Positions 50,182 through 59,815 of a stretch of 64,000 bases of DNA are shown here, one piece after another (the stretch's first letter is position 1; each line of letters starts with the position of its first letter). The DNA comes from Syntrophaceae bacterium (GTDB lineage: Bacteria > Desulfobacterota > Syntrophia > Syntrophales > UBA2185). Below the pieces are notes generated by a model. That model was given only the letters and a program-made list of their open reading frames with translations, ran no database searches and was not told where the DNA came from. A program made the position numbers and the translations under genes. The stretch covers positions 64,647 to 128,646 of the forward strand of contig PMBI01000059.1 of the NCBI GenBank assembly GCA_003153775.1. The letters are read 5' to 3'.

Positions 50182-50997
50182 ATGATCGATATTCCCAAAG
50201 CAGATTATTCATCCTTTGACAGCCCCCTGATCTCATCCTCTTTGTTTTACCCGCGCCCCGAGTCGGGTGCCCCTGCTGACGATGGAACTGTCGAATCAAT
50301 CCTTATCCCCGTTGGAAAAGATGTTGTGGTTGGAGCCCGGTTGCATATGGCCGGAGCCGAAGCTGCTACAATTATTTTTTTTCACGGCAACGGCGAGATC
50401 GTTGCTGATTATGACGAGCTCGGGATTGTCTACAACGATATGGGCATAAATTTCTTTCCCGTTGATTACAGGGGCTACGGCCGCTCTACAGGCAGGCCCA
50501 CGGTTACCGCCGTAATGAGGGACTGCCACACTGTTTTCGCGTACGCGAGAAAGCAATTAAAGGAAAAAGGATACACCGGCCCCGTCATAGTAATGGGGAG
50601 ATCCTTAGGCAGCGCTCCGGCCCTCGAACTGGCATTTCATTATAGAGATGAAATTGACGGCCTCATCATTGACAGCGGCTTTGCCTACGCAGGCCCGCTG
50701 CTGCTTCTATTTGGCATTGACATGCAGGCCTTAGGGATAAGTGAAGAGCAGGGGTTTCGCAATCTTGATAAGATTAGCATTTTCGATAAACCCACGCTTG
50801 TAATTCATGCAGAGTTCGACCACATTATTCCTTTCTCTGAAGGGCGGCTTCTCTTTGAGGCGAGTACGTCACGGGATAAAAAATTTCTGAAAATCCCGGG
50901 GGCGAATCATAACGACATTTTTTCGCATGGCTTGTCGGCGTATCTGGAATCCGTGAAGTGGCTGGTGGATAAGAGCGGCGAGCCTCGGGCAAAATAA
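50182..50997 (+). CDS. Alpha/beta hydrolase
   Basis: IIFFHGNGE; FPVDYRGYGRSTGRPT; IVMGRSLGSAPALELA nucleophile elbow. Confidence 0.88.
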   Translation: MIDIPKADYSSFDSPLISSSLFYPRPESGAPADDGTVESILIPVGKDVVVGARLHMAGAEAATIIFFHGNGEIVADYDELGIVYNDMGINFFPVDYRGYGRSTGRPTVTAVMRDCHTVFAYARKQLKEKGYTGPVIVMGRSLGSAPALELAFHYRDEIDGLIIDSGFAYAGPLLLLFGIDMQALGISEEQGFRNLDKISIFDKPTLVIHAEFDHIIPFSEGRLLFEASTSRDKKFLKIPGANHNDIFSHGLSAYLESVKWLVDKSGEPRAK

Positions 50998-51017
50998 TGG
51001 TTTAGAATGAATTTCTA

Positions 51018-51045
51018 TTGACAAACCGGTTCAATTTGATATAGG
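51018..51045 (+). promoter_or_regulatory. Sigma-70-like promoter for tRNA-Gly/tRNA-Cys
   Basis: TTGACA-N16-TATAGG. Confidence 0.5.
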
Positions 51046-51060
51046 AAGCGTACTTCATGA

Positions 51061-51135
51061 GCGGGCGTAACTCAGGGGTAGAGTGCCACCTTGCCAAGGT
51101 GGACGTCGACGGTTCAAATCCGTTCGCCCGCTCCA
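51061..51135 (+). tRNA. tRNA-Gly (anticodon GCC)
   Basis: GCGGGCG/CGCCCGC acceptor, loop TTGCCAA, GGTTCAAATCC, CCA encoded. Confidence 0.95.
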
Positions 51136-51142
51136 TTTATTT

Positions 51143-51218
51143 GGCGGCATAGCCAAGTGGTTAAGGCAGCGGTCTGCAAAACCGTTATTCATCGGTTCGA
51201 ATCCGATTGCCGCCTCCA
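51143..51218 (+). tRNA. tRNA-Cys (anticodon GCA)
   Basis: GGCGGCA/TGCCGCC acceptor, loop CTGCAAA, GGTTCGAATCC, CCA encoded. Confidence 0.95.
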
Positions 51219-51227
51219 GATAAGATT

Positions 51228-51262
51228 GAGGGGTTATCCATTTCAGGTTAACCCCTTTTTAA
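51228..51262 (+). terminator. Intrinsic terminator after tRNA-Cys
   Basis: GAGGGGTTAtccatttcaggTTAACCCCTTTTT. Confidence 0.8.
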
Positions 51263-51429
51263 GTTATGACTACATCTTTCCCTAAAGCCGTCTTTCCCCG
51301 TCAAGTTGACTTACCTAATAGGGTTGCAGTTCATATCCAAAAGTGATTAATGAAAGATTAAGAAGTGGTTTGGTGGTCTTCTAAAGCGATTTACTAAGTT
51401 TACTTGACAGGCCCAATTAGAAGAAACTC

Positions 51430-51774
51430 TTATTCTGGGTCTATCCCATATCTTCTTATTTCCTGTATCATTATATGTTGCCACTCGGATATACGATCAT
51501 ATAAATTGATAGATTCATCTTTGTTCTCAACCATCAAGATTGCCCACGAGAGGTTTAGGGGATTAACGTTATGAAGCATACGGAGAACTTCTTTTGCTAA
51601 ATGTATATCCCCGTTCCCCTTGTAACGTTTCCTAACATAAGTGGTCGCAATATCTATTGGACTCATCCCTGGGTTTCTTTCTTTTATAGTCTTCCAACCT
51701 TGTGCAACAGTTCTTGCTGTTTCACCAACATGACCATTTCTTGCGAACCACTTAGCAAAGCCCATATTGCCCAA
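51430..51774 (-). CDS. Hypothetical protein in a gene-poor region
   Basis: 114-aa ORF with plausible composition; no family recognised. Confidence 0.5.
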   Translation of the reverse strand: MGNMGFAKWFARNGHVGETARTVAQGWKTIKERNPGMSPIDIATTYVRKRYKGNGDIHLAKEVLRMLHNVNPLNLSWAILMVENKDESINLYDRISEWQHIMIQEIRRYGIDPE

Positions 51775-52071
51775 TAATCCTTGTTTTTTTTGTCACGGTT
51801 CATTCCTGAGGAACACGCTCGCATGATTATTAATTATATATTCCGCTGAAAACAATGCGAAAAAGATGCGGGGAAGATGGTAGGTAAAAACTATTACTCG
51901 TGATAATGAATATATTGAGGGGTGGTTCAGTTTTTTTGTTTAGAGGTTATGCAGCTGGTTGTAATATCGTAGCAAGAAGACAAATAGGAAGGTGAGAACT
52001 TCAGGGTGCGATAAACGGGGTAGTGTAGACTTGACATACCACCTTACGTCAAGCATCCTTATCCGTTTTCA

Positions 52072-52509
52072 TCATGGAGGAATGTTCTGCAATGCCCAGT
52101 AGGAACCGATTTCGGTGACTGTTTTCATGAAGTCCTCATAGAACACAGGTTTTGTGATATAGCTGTTTGCACCAAGCCGGTAGCTCTCCACCCTGTCCCG
52201 GTCTTCGGCTGAAGATGAAAAAACTACTACAGGGATCATTTTTGTCATTTCGTTAGCTCTGATTCGCTGAAGAATCTCAAGCCCGTCTATTTTCGGCAAC
52301 CTCAGATCAAGCAGGATCACACGGGGTTGTTGACATGGATCACGACCCGAAAATTCCCCGGTTGCAAAGAGATAGTCCAAAGCTTCCTCGCCATCTCGAA
52401 AGACTTTGACCCTATCGGCTAGGTTATGTTTCTTAAGAGCTTCAAGCATGAACTCCACGTTATATTTATTGTCCTCTACAAGCAAGACATCCAGGATATG
52501 TCCAAGCAA
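52072..52509 (-). CDS. Single-domain response regulator (Rcp1-like)
   Basis: DVLLVEDNKYNVEFMLEALKKH; DYLFATGEFSGRD; VILLDLRLPKIDGLEIL; SYITKPV. Confidence 0.9.
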   Translation of the reverse strand: MLGHILDVLLVEDNKYNVEFMLEALKKHNLADRVKVFRDGEEALDYLFATGEFSGRDPCQQPRVILLDLRLPKIDGLEILQRIRANEMTKMIPVVVFSSSAEDRDRVESYRLGANSYITKPVFYEDFMKTVTEIGSYWALQNIPP

Positions 52510-53154
52510 ATATACTTCCTCTTGAATACTTTTTTATATTAATGATATGGCAAGGGTGGGTGAATGTCCATCAGGCATTACACTACTTCGATGTTCTAAA
52601 TTCCTCAACTCAAGAGCAGTTAAAGGATTAATTGAGGATACCGACGGAATGTGCCATGAAGAAGGAATTTACGAGAAGTATTCCAGCCGCTGCCATAACC
52701 TTTGGGCTGGGACTTAATTTCTACAAATGTTATCTCAATCCTTGATATTATAAGCGGGAGGAATGCATGTCCTGCTGTTATAACTTTCACATTTCACTAA
52801 ACAATTTGTCTAATTGTGCTGCAAATAGGATGTGTTTGCAAAAATTTCCTCAGAAAGTATTGTATAGGTGCGAGAGGTATGATATGTTCGCACCTAACTA
52901 ACATTACAGACGGCTGCTTACGCGCTCAGGAATTTCCTGATTCTGATTGCGTTTATCCTCATGCAGATGCGGGGAAAGCTGCAGGGCATGTCTCTGTTTG
53001 AGCCTGATTTTCCGGGTACCCAATTTTTCTGCCTGTTGAAGGAAGCGCTTTGCAGCACTTGCTTTTTGAGAGACCGTTCAATTCCATCGATCTTCTTTTT
53101 TAATTGGGTTGCAAGATTTAATTTACTGAAAATTGTGCGTTTGGGGGCGTAGAT

Positions 53155-53382
53155 ATGATTATACTAAAGGGGAAAACGCATTACACGATTGTTGATGCTG
53201 CCGAACGGTTGGGTGTCTCAGCCAAGACTATCAGAGATTATATCCATAGGGGCATCATTCCCGAACCGCCGGAAATCAAATACGGCGTGCGGATATTGAA
53301 ACATTTCCCTATTGAGTACATCGATTTGGCTAAAGTTCATTTAGATAATTATCGAAACACCAAGAACGAGAAAAGGCGGTAA
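53155..53382 (+). CDS. MerR-like helix-turn-helix protein
   Basis: YTIVDAAERLGVSAKTIRDYIHRGIIPEPPEIKYGVRI. Confidence 0.7.
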   Translation: MIILKGKTHYTIVDAAERLGVSAKTIRDYIHRGIIPEPPEIKYGVRILKHFPIEYIDLAKVHLDNYRNTKNEKRR

Positions 53383-53412
53383 AGATACACTCTTCTTGCG
53401 TCGCTATACTAT

Positions 53413-55338
53413 TTGCAGCAGCATCGAATTAACTTAAAGAGGAATCCTCCCTTGGCCCGTTTGAAAGAAATCTCTTCCACAGAACGACTTCTTGATATCA
53501 TTCGCAGCAAAAAAGATGATATGAAGGTTGAACCACTCGACACATCCAAGATTGATCCGCCCAAAAAAGTCTTCAGATTCACCCGCCCGAGAATTGCTTC
53601 CGGTGAGGAGCGGGTGACTATCGGCATCGATATCGGCCATGAATATTTGAGAATGGTGAGAACTGCCAGATCAGCCGATAAGCGCTGGGAATTGCTTGAT
53701 TACAAGAGCGTGCCGTTCGCCCATATAACAACTCGGAAATCTCCTGAATTCAGCGATTTCTTAAGATCCGAATTGGACAAATTCTGCGGCGATGTCAGGC
53801 ATGCAAATCTGTGGGCTATCATGTCCGCAGCAAGGGTGAACGTGCGCCACATCAATATCCCCAAGGTGGCCAAGAAGCAGATTGAAAACGCGGTTTATTG
53901 GACGATAAAAAAAGAAACGCCTTTTGACGATAAGGATACAGTCTTCGATTTTGAAATACAGAGGGAAGTCACCGAACAGGGTGTAAGCAAATGGCTGACA
54001 ATGGTTTATACGGCGCCGCGGGAGGAAATCGAAGAGTTAAAGGGGCTTTTTTCCCAAATCGGGTTGCCGTTAACCGGTATATCCATCACACCATTTGCAA
54101 TCCAGAACCTGTTCAAGACGGAATGGATTCCTCCGGCTGTTGAAGGCACGGTGGCAAGTCTTTTTATCGGCAATGATTTTTCCCGCATCGATATATTTTC
54201 CAAGGGGAAGCTCATTATGACCCGGGGCATAAAGGCCGGCATAAACAGCATGGTCGAGTCATTGATGGAAAGGCTTGGAACGGCGCGCAAAGAAGCTGCA
54301 GGGAAGGACAGGACTGTCCCTCCAATAAGCTTTGACCAGGCGAAAAAGGTCCTCTTCAGTCTCAGTCCGGACTCTCCCCCTTTAACGGAGCACGATATCG
54401 GCTTCGGGATCACAGATGAAGAAAAATTCGAAACCATTCTGCCCGCCTTGGAGAGGGTGGTCAGACAGGTGGAAAGAACCTTTGAATATTATACGGGCGG
54501 TCACAATTATGACATGGTCAGCAGAATCTACGTATCCTCCGCCATGAATATTTCACAGCCGGTCATAGACTATGTAGGTAATCAACTGGGAATTAAGAGT
54601 GACATACTGAATCCCCTCAAATCCAGGATACCGAACGTAGGCAAGAGCATGGAACAGACCAGTGTCTCCGAAATACTTGCCCTGATACCGGCTTTTGGGC
54701 TTGCACTTTCCGACAACGCTTACACGCCGAACCTGATGTTCAGATTCAAGGACAAGGAGCGGGCAGCTAACATCACACGCGCCAATCGAATCATTTTTGC
54801 CGTGTTTATTCTTGCTCTGATCGTGTGTTCAGGATTACTGCTGTTTGAAATTGAAAAGGCCCATCAAAGAGAAACTGTTATCGTCCGACTTGAGGAGCAG
54901 TTGTCGCAGTATAAGCCACGGGTCGACCAGAACCTGATATCGGGAATGCTCTCGAGTTCGAGCAGACAGCAACAGCTTGCAAGGACTTACGTAGACAGAT
55001 ATCTCGGTATGGCGGTTATCGGTGAATTGTCTTCGATGACCCCCCCCAATATCCGTCTCATTGACCTGAAGGTGCGTGGGGGAGCCGTTCAAACAGGCAA
55101 GACAGCCGCGAAGGAGCCTAAGAAGGAAGCCGCAGGCCCGAAGGAAGAAGCAAAAAACGTTACGGTCGAGGGGGTTGTCTTTGGCGATCGGAAAGCGCTC
55201 GAGTCTTTATTGGCCGGATACATAATGAAGTTAAAATCGTCTCCGATATTCAGCCATATCAGTGTGCAGAGAAACAATATAGAGCCTTTTAGAAAGGATG
55301 AAGTCCTTCATTTCGTTATTGAAATAAAACTGGTTTAG
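53413..55338 (+). CDS. PilM-PilN fusion (MshI-like), cluster 2
   Basis: VTIGIDIGHEYLRMVRTARS; TM IIFAVFILALIVCSGLLLF; PilN-like C-terminus; an alternative TTG start near 53452 is possible. Confidence 0.75.
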   Translation: MQQHRINLKRNPPLARLKEISSTERLLDIIRSKKDDMKVEPLDTSKIDPPKKVFRFTRPRIASGEERVTIGIDIGHEYLRMVRTARSADKRWELLDYKSVPFAHITTRKSPEFSDFLRSELDKFCGDVRHANLWAIMSAARVNVRHINIPKVAKKQIENAVYWTIKKETPFDDKDTVFDFEIQREVTEQGVSKWLTMVYTAPREEIEELKGLFSQIGLPLTGISITPFAIQNLFKTEWIPPAVEGTVASLFIGNDFSRIDIFSKGKLIMTRGIKAGINSMVESLMERLGTARKEAAGKDRTVPPISFDQAKKVLFSLSPDSPPLTEHDIGFGITDEEKFETILPALERVVRQVERTFEYYTGGHNYDMVSRIYVSSAMNISQPVIDYVGNQLGIKSDILNPLKSRIPNVGKSMEQTSVSEILALIPAFGLALSDNAYTPNLMFRFKDKERAANITRANRIIFAVFILALIVCSGLLLFEIEKAHQRETVIVRLEEQLSQYKPRVDQNLISGMLSSSSRQQQLARTYVDRYLGMAVIGELSSMTPPNIRLIDLKVRGGAVQTGKTAAKEPKKEAAGPKEEAKNVTVEGVVFGDRKALESLLAGYIMKLKSSPIFSHISVQRNNIEPFRKDEVLHFVIEIKLV

Positions 55339-55347
55339 AATTCAATT

Positions 55348-55881
55348 ATGGAAAAGATATTCTCGATAATTCCGAAGCGGAGCATCGTCATCTTGGTTGC
55401 ATGCGTGTCCTGTCTGCTTCTTCTCGTTCTCGCCGGAATCGTGCCTCAGCAAGTGGCCGTAACGCGCTTGGATAATAAGATCGCAGGCATTCAATTTCAG
55501 ATCGAAGAGCAGAAGAGGCTTCAGCCTTATTATCAAATGCTGCATGCGGGGCCGCAATCAGGCAGGTCCAAAGTCCTGCCATTCCCTGCAAGGAGCCCCC
55601 TTTCACGGACCCAGATAGATACGGTGTCCTTGATTATCAGAGAGCAGGCGCGGCAAGCCCATATCGACATGGTCGCTGCTTCTCCGGACCTGAATACTTT
55701 AGGCGGTGAGCAAAAGTTTCTTCTGGTTAATGCGACTTTCAAGGGTGATTTTTTTAATTTCCGTAAATTTCTCATCGGCCTCGGGGGAGTGCCTTGTCTT
55801 GAGGGTATTGAAGAAATACGGATCCAGCAAAACGAAGACAGCATGGAATTCAGGTTAAAGTTATGGCTGGCCATTGCGTAG
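55348..55881 (+). CDS. PilO/MshJ-like protein, cluster 2
   Basis: One TM (IVILVACVSCLLLLVLAGIV), operon position, small C-terminal domain. Confidence 0.65.
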   Translation: MEKIFSIIPKRSIVILVACVSCLLLLVLAGIVPQQVAVTRLDNKIAGIQFQIEEQKRLQPYYQMLHAGPQSGRSKVLPFPARSPLSRTQIDTVSLIIREQARQAHIDMVAASPDLNTLGGEQKFLLVNATFKGDFFNFRKFLIGLGGVPCLEGIEEIRIQQNEDSMEFRLKLWLAIA

Positions 55882-55944
55882 TACACGGGTTAGTAAATTC
55901 GGTTCTATATTTTATGCGGCGGTTCGGAAATTTCCATATACTAT

Positions 55945-56020
55945 TGTCATTTCGAGCGTAGCGAGAAATCTTAGCAAGGATGGTGAGACGGAAAGATATC
56001 TCCCTTCGGTCGATATGACA
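55945..56020. repeat. Palindromic MITE/REP-like element, copy B
   Basis: TGTCATTTCGAGCGTAGCGAGAAATCTT (55945-55972) and AAGATATCTCCCTTCGGTCGATATGACA (55993-56020) are inverted arms. Confidence 0.85.
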
Positions 56021-56075
56021 GCCTAATAATGAAGTGATGTACTCGGGGAAGCGGCTTTAAGGATGAAAGATTGAG

Positions 56076-56582
56076 ATGCCGAAACTGACAAGACAACAAA
56101 TCATCATACTCTCCATAATGGGTCTCGTCATATTGTTTGCCATATATGATGTTTTCATAGCAGCGCGCTCGAAAGCGGAGCCGATTGATATCGGGAAAAA
56201 GACATCCGAGTTGGAAGCATTCTTAAGCAATATTACTTCAAAGTTGCCAAAGGGTTCACTGCCGACCTCTGATGCCTATATACTGAGCCGCGCCGAGACG
56301 GGATGGGTGCATGACCCATTTTATGAGAGAAAATCCTTCCGCGAATGGGAGAAGCGCAAAGAACGGGCGAGAGCGGGCGGGATATCACAAAAGGTCAGCT
56401 TCAGCTATTCCGGTTATTTAAATGTCGGCAATAAAAACCTGGCGATTATAAATGGTGTAGAATATGAAGCTGGTAATCGGCTGGAGATCGAAGGATACGT
56501 CCTGAAAAAGATCTATGCAGGTAAAGTTGTAATCGTTAACGAAAAGAGCGGAGCAAAATTTGATGTTCCTTTGCAGGAATAA
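56076..56582 (+). CDS. PilP/MshK-like protein, cluster 2
   Basis: One TM; LAIINGVEYEAGNRLEIEGYVLKKIYAGKVVIVNEKSGAKFDVPL. Confidence 0.65.
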   Translation: MPKLTRQQIIILSIMGLVILFAIYDVFIAARSKAEPIDIGKKTSELEAFLSNITSKLPKGSLPTSDAYILSRAETGWVHDPFYERKSFREWEKRKERARAGGISQKVSFSYSGYLNVGNKNLAIINGVEYEAGNRLEIEGYVLKKIYAGKVVIVNEKSGAKFDVPLQE

Positions 56583-56609
56583 CACGAGTGATGGGAGGAG
56601 GGATAGGCC

Positions 56610-58226
56610 TTGACTTGTTTTCATTATAAGAAGAAAGTTTGCCGCTTGACCGTTGTCCTTTTTCTCGGGATGTTTCTTGTTGCGGGCTGTGCAGGCGACA
56701 AAGCGACAAAGAAGGATCCTTTCTTCGAGAAATGGGAAAAAATGGCTGATATGTCAAAAGGACACTCGCCTGTGCCCAGGTCTCGTGAAACAATTCGGGA
56801 GCTGGTGAAAATGGAGCAGCAGCGTCTGAAGGCTGAAAAGGAAGGTGTTGGCGGAAAAGGCCTGCCTGACACGCCGATCAGCCTGAAGATACGCCAGGCT
56901 GATGTAAAAGTCGTCCTTCGGTCTTTGGCACGCATCGTAAATCAGAATGTATTGATAAGAGATGATATAAAGGCGGAGGTGAGTATTGACTTCAAGAATA
57001 CTCCCTGGGATCAGGCATTCATTAGCATTCTCAAGAATCAGGGTCTCGCATATGAGTGGGAAGGCAACATTATCAGGGTGATGACGATAGCGGACAAGGA
57101 ACAGGACCTGAAGCGGAAAACCCAGGAAAAAGATGAGAGGCTGGTAGAGCCGCTCATCACCGTGTTCGTTCCGATTGACTACGCGGGCACCAAAGACCTG
57201 AAAGATAATCTTAATGATTTGCTCACAAAGGATAAGGACGGCAAGCCGCGCGGGTCGATAAGAGTGGATGAGCACAGTCATGGCCTGATTATCAATGCGA
57301 TACGCAATGATCTGGAAAAAATGATTCCCATCATTGAACAGATCGATAAACCTACGCATCAAATTCTAATCAAGGCCAACATTGTAGAGACAACGAAAAA
57401 TACAGCAAGAAATCTCGGCATCCAGTGGGGCGGGTGGTATAATAACGGTAATCTTTATGTGACACCGGGAGGAACAATATCAACTCCGGGTCAGCCTGCC
57501 GCGCCCGTCTTCGGCGCTCCGGGTCTCAGCGGTTATGGTTTCGGTGTGAATTTTCCCGCATCTTCAGCAGCGATGGCGGCTGCCGGCGGCGCAGGTTCTC
57601 TGGGGCTCATGTTCGGAACGATGGGCGGCAATATTCTCGAAATGCAATTGAATGCCCTTCAGCAGGACGGCAAATTGAATATCCTCTCCACCCCGTCGAT
57701 CACGACAATGGACAATCAGATGGCCTATGCGGAAAACGGGCAGCGTGTGCCGTACGTTACACAGCAGGTAAGCGGTGGTGTTGTGACGAACACGGTGACC
57801 TTTGAAGACGTCGTTCTCCGTTTGGAGATTACGCCGCATGTAATCGACGGGCAAAATCTTAAGATGAAAGTTCTTGTGAAAAAGAATGAACTAAATCCAG
57901 CGGTGAACGTTTTGGGGAACCCAGGCTTCTTCAAGAAAGAGACGAGCACCAACCTGATCGTCAGAGACGGAGAAACAATAGTCATCTCAGGGTTGACCAA
58001 GCAGACAACGCAAGATGGGGAAAGCGGACTCCCCGGGCTTAAAGATGTGCCGGTTCTCGGATGGCTTTTTAAGTCACAGAGCAAGAGCGATGTCATGGAA
58101 GAAGTTCTCATCTTCATTACTCCCACTATACTGCCGCTCCAGACGGCGGCTGCCGTGTCGGGAAAGCCTGCAAACGGAGCGCAGGAGTCACCCGCGCAAT
58201 TAGCTCCGGCCGTGCCTGCACAATGA
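56610..58226 (+). CDS. MshL/PilQ-like secretin, cluster 2
   Basis: Lipobox LFLGMFLVAGC; VLRSLARIVNQNVLIRDDIKAEVSIDFKNTPWDQAF; VRDGETIVISGLTKQTTQDGESGLPGLKDVPVLGWLFKS. Confidence 0.94.
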   Translation: MTCFHYKKKVCRLTVVLFLGMFLVAGCAGDKATKKDPFFEKWEKMADMSKGHSPVPRSRETIRELVKMEQQRLKAEKEGVGGKGLPDTPISLKIRQADVKVVLRSLARIVNQNVLIRDDIKAEVSIDFKNTPWDQAFISILKNQGLAYEWEGNIIRVMTIADKEQDLKRKTQEKDERLVEPLITVFVPIDYAGTKDLKDNLNDLLTKDKDGKPRGSIRVDEHSHGLIINAIRNDLEKMIPIIEQIDKPTHQILIKANIVETTKNTARNLGIQWGGWYNNGNLYVTPGGTISTPGQPAAPVFGAPGLSGYGFGVNFPASSAAMAAAGGAGSLGLMFGTMGGNILEMQLNALQQDGKLNILSTPSITTMDNQMAYAENGQRVPYVTQQVSGGVVTNTVTFEDVVLRLEITPHVIDGQNLKMKVLVKKNELNPAVNVLGNPGFFKKETSTNLIVRDGETIVISGLTKQTTQDGESGLPGLKDVPVLGWLFKSQSKSDVMEEVLIFITPTILPLQTAAAVSGKPANGAQESPAQLAPAVPAQ

Positions 58227-58233
58227 AAGAGAT

Positions 58234-59790
58234 ATGGATTATTTCAAGATATTAAATCTAAAAAAGGAGCCCTTCTCCAACTCTCCGGAGCCGGAGTTTT
58301 TTTTCCAGTCGGATAAACACGTGGGCTGCCTGCAAAAGTTGGAACTGGCGGTGCGTCTCCGCCGGGGATTGAGCGTTGTAGTGGGCGAAGTGGGGACGGG
58401 GAAGACTACCCTGTGCCGCCAGCTCATCTTGAAATTTGCGGCATCTGAAGAAGATAGAAAGCAGATTGAAACGCATCTTATCCTTGATCCATCGTTTACG
58501 AATTCCCTTGAATTCTTGTCAACAGTTGCGGCGTCGTTTGGCGTAGCCGATTCCGGTAACGGGACCAGCGAATGGCAACTCAAAGAAAACATCAAAAATT
58601 ATCTTTTTGGCAAGGGTGTTGATGAGGGGAAGATCGTAGTTCTTATTGTAGACGAGGGACAAAAGCTTCCTGACTTCTGTCTTGAATTACTGCGTGAATT
58701 TCTCAACTACGAAACGAATGAATTTAAATTGCTCCAAATAGTCGTATTCGCGCAGAAGGAATTTGAGCAGATTCTCAAAAGGCAGAAGAATTTTGCCGAC
58801 CGGGTCAACTTCTACTACCTTCTCAAGCCTCTCAATTTCAAGGAGACCCAGGGCATGGTAAAATTCCGCATAGCGAAGGCGAGCGAGACAGAGAAGACCC
58901 CATCGCTCTTCTCGTATCTGGGGCTGTGGGCGTTGTATCTGGAGACGGAAGGTTATCCGAGAAAGATTGTCACCCTATGTCATCAGGTCATACTTGCTCT
59001 GATTATTCAGAATAGATCGAAGGCCGGCTGGTTTCTCGTCCGTTCCTGCGGTCGCAGGGTTCCCGATAAAAAGAAGGTTCTTAAATGGGTAACTGCGACG
59101 GTTATCGCCGCTGTTATTGTTGCCGTGGCAGTGGCGGGATTTTACCCTGAGACAATATTTGGAATATGGCCGGACCGTGAGACGTCGGTGATTGCAAGAA
59201 CTGAAGCCGTAACGTCGTCAGGACACGTTTCTCCCGTGCAATCGGTTCAGACTGCGCCGACACCCGTTGCAGAGGCGAAAGCATTAAACCGGGATGACAT
59301 ACAGTTGACTAACAAGACAATGCCGGACCTTTTAGGGAAGGTGGAATTGAAAAGCGGCAGAACCATCTGGCGCCTGCTTAATGACTTCTACGGCGATTTC
59401 GACAGGGAACAACTGCGAAGGGTAGCCCGTGCCAATCCTCACATCAGGAACCTGAGCAGGGTTACCGCTGGTGAGATAATTGAATTGCCTGCGATTCCCG
59501 CCAAGTCGAATCCACTCGCATCGGGAAAATGTTGGGTGCGCATAGCGAGAAGCGAAAAGATAGACGATATTTACGAATTGTACAAGAATTATCAGCCCGT
59601 TTTACCGTCTCTGAACTTTCTTGCATACTGGAACAGCAGAGAGGGCATTGCATTTGCCATTGTCTTGAAAGACGGCTTTGCTAACATCGAAGACGCTCTC
59701 GGTGCGGCCAGAAAGCTGCCGCAGCCACTCGCGGGAAATGCTGAGGTTTTTGCAAAAGTGAGTGATGATACGGTTTTTTTCAAGAAATAG
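58234..59790 (+). CDS. ExeA/MshM-like AAA ATPase with LysM-like and SPOR-like C-terminal region, cluster 2
   Basis: LKKEPFSNSPEPEFFFQSDKH; GEVGTGKTTLCRQL; VLIVDEGQKL; TM; RTIWRLLNDFYGDFDREQLRRVARANPHIRNLSRVTAGEIIELP. Confidence 0.87.
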   Translation: MDYFKILNLKKEPFSNSPEPEFFFQSDKHVGCLQKLELAVRLRRGLSVVVGEVGTGKTTLCRQLILKFAASEEDRKQIETHLILDPSFTNSLEFLSTVAASFGVADSGNGTSEWQLKENIKNYLFGKGVDEGKIVVLIVDEGQKLPDFCLELLREFLNYETNEFKLLQIVVFAQKEFEQILKRQKNFADRVNFYYLLKPLNFKETQGMVKFRIAKASETEKTPSLFSYLGLWALYLETEGYPRKIVTLCHQVILALIIQNRSKAGWFLVRSCGRRVPDKKKVLKWVTATVIAAVIVAVAVAGFYPETIFGIWPDRETSVIARTEAVTSSGHVSPVQSVQTAPTPVAEAKALNRDDIQLTNKTMPDLLGKVELKSGRTIWRLLNDFYGDFDREQLRRVARANPHIRNLSRVTAGEIIELPAIPAKSNPLASGKCWVRIARSEKIDDIYELYKNYQPVLPSLNFLAYWNSREGIAFAIVLKDGFANIEDALGAARKLPQPLAGNAEVFAKVSDDTVFFKK

Positions 59791-59815
59791 GTAAGCAGGT
59801 AAGAGGTTAATCACA

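Noticed and set aside
52918-53152. About 78-codon open minus-strand frame (YAPKRTIFSKLNLATQLKKKIDGIERSLKKQVLQ...)
   Set aside because: No usable start codon until near the 3' end, no recognised domain, low evidence for coding.
51143-53154. Genomic island with att repeat of tRNA-Cys
   Set aside because: No second copy of the tRNA-Cys 3' end and no integrase seen in the interval; the Xer gene at 35640 is a housekeeping recombinase.
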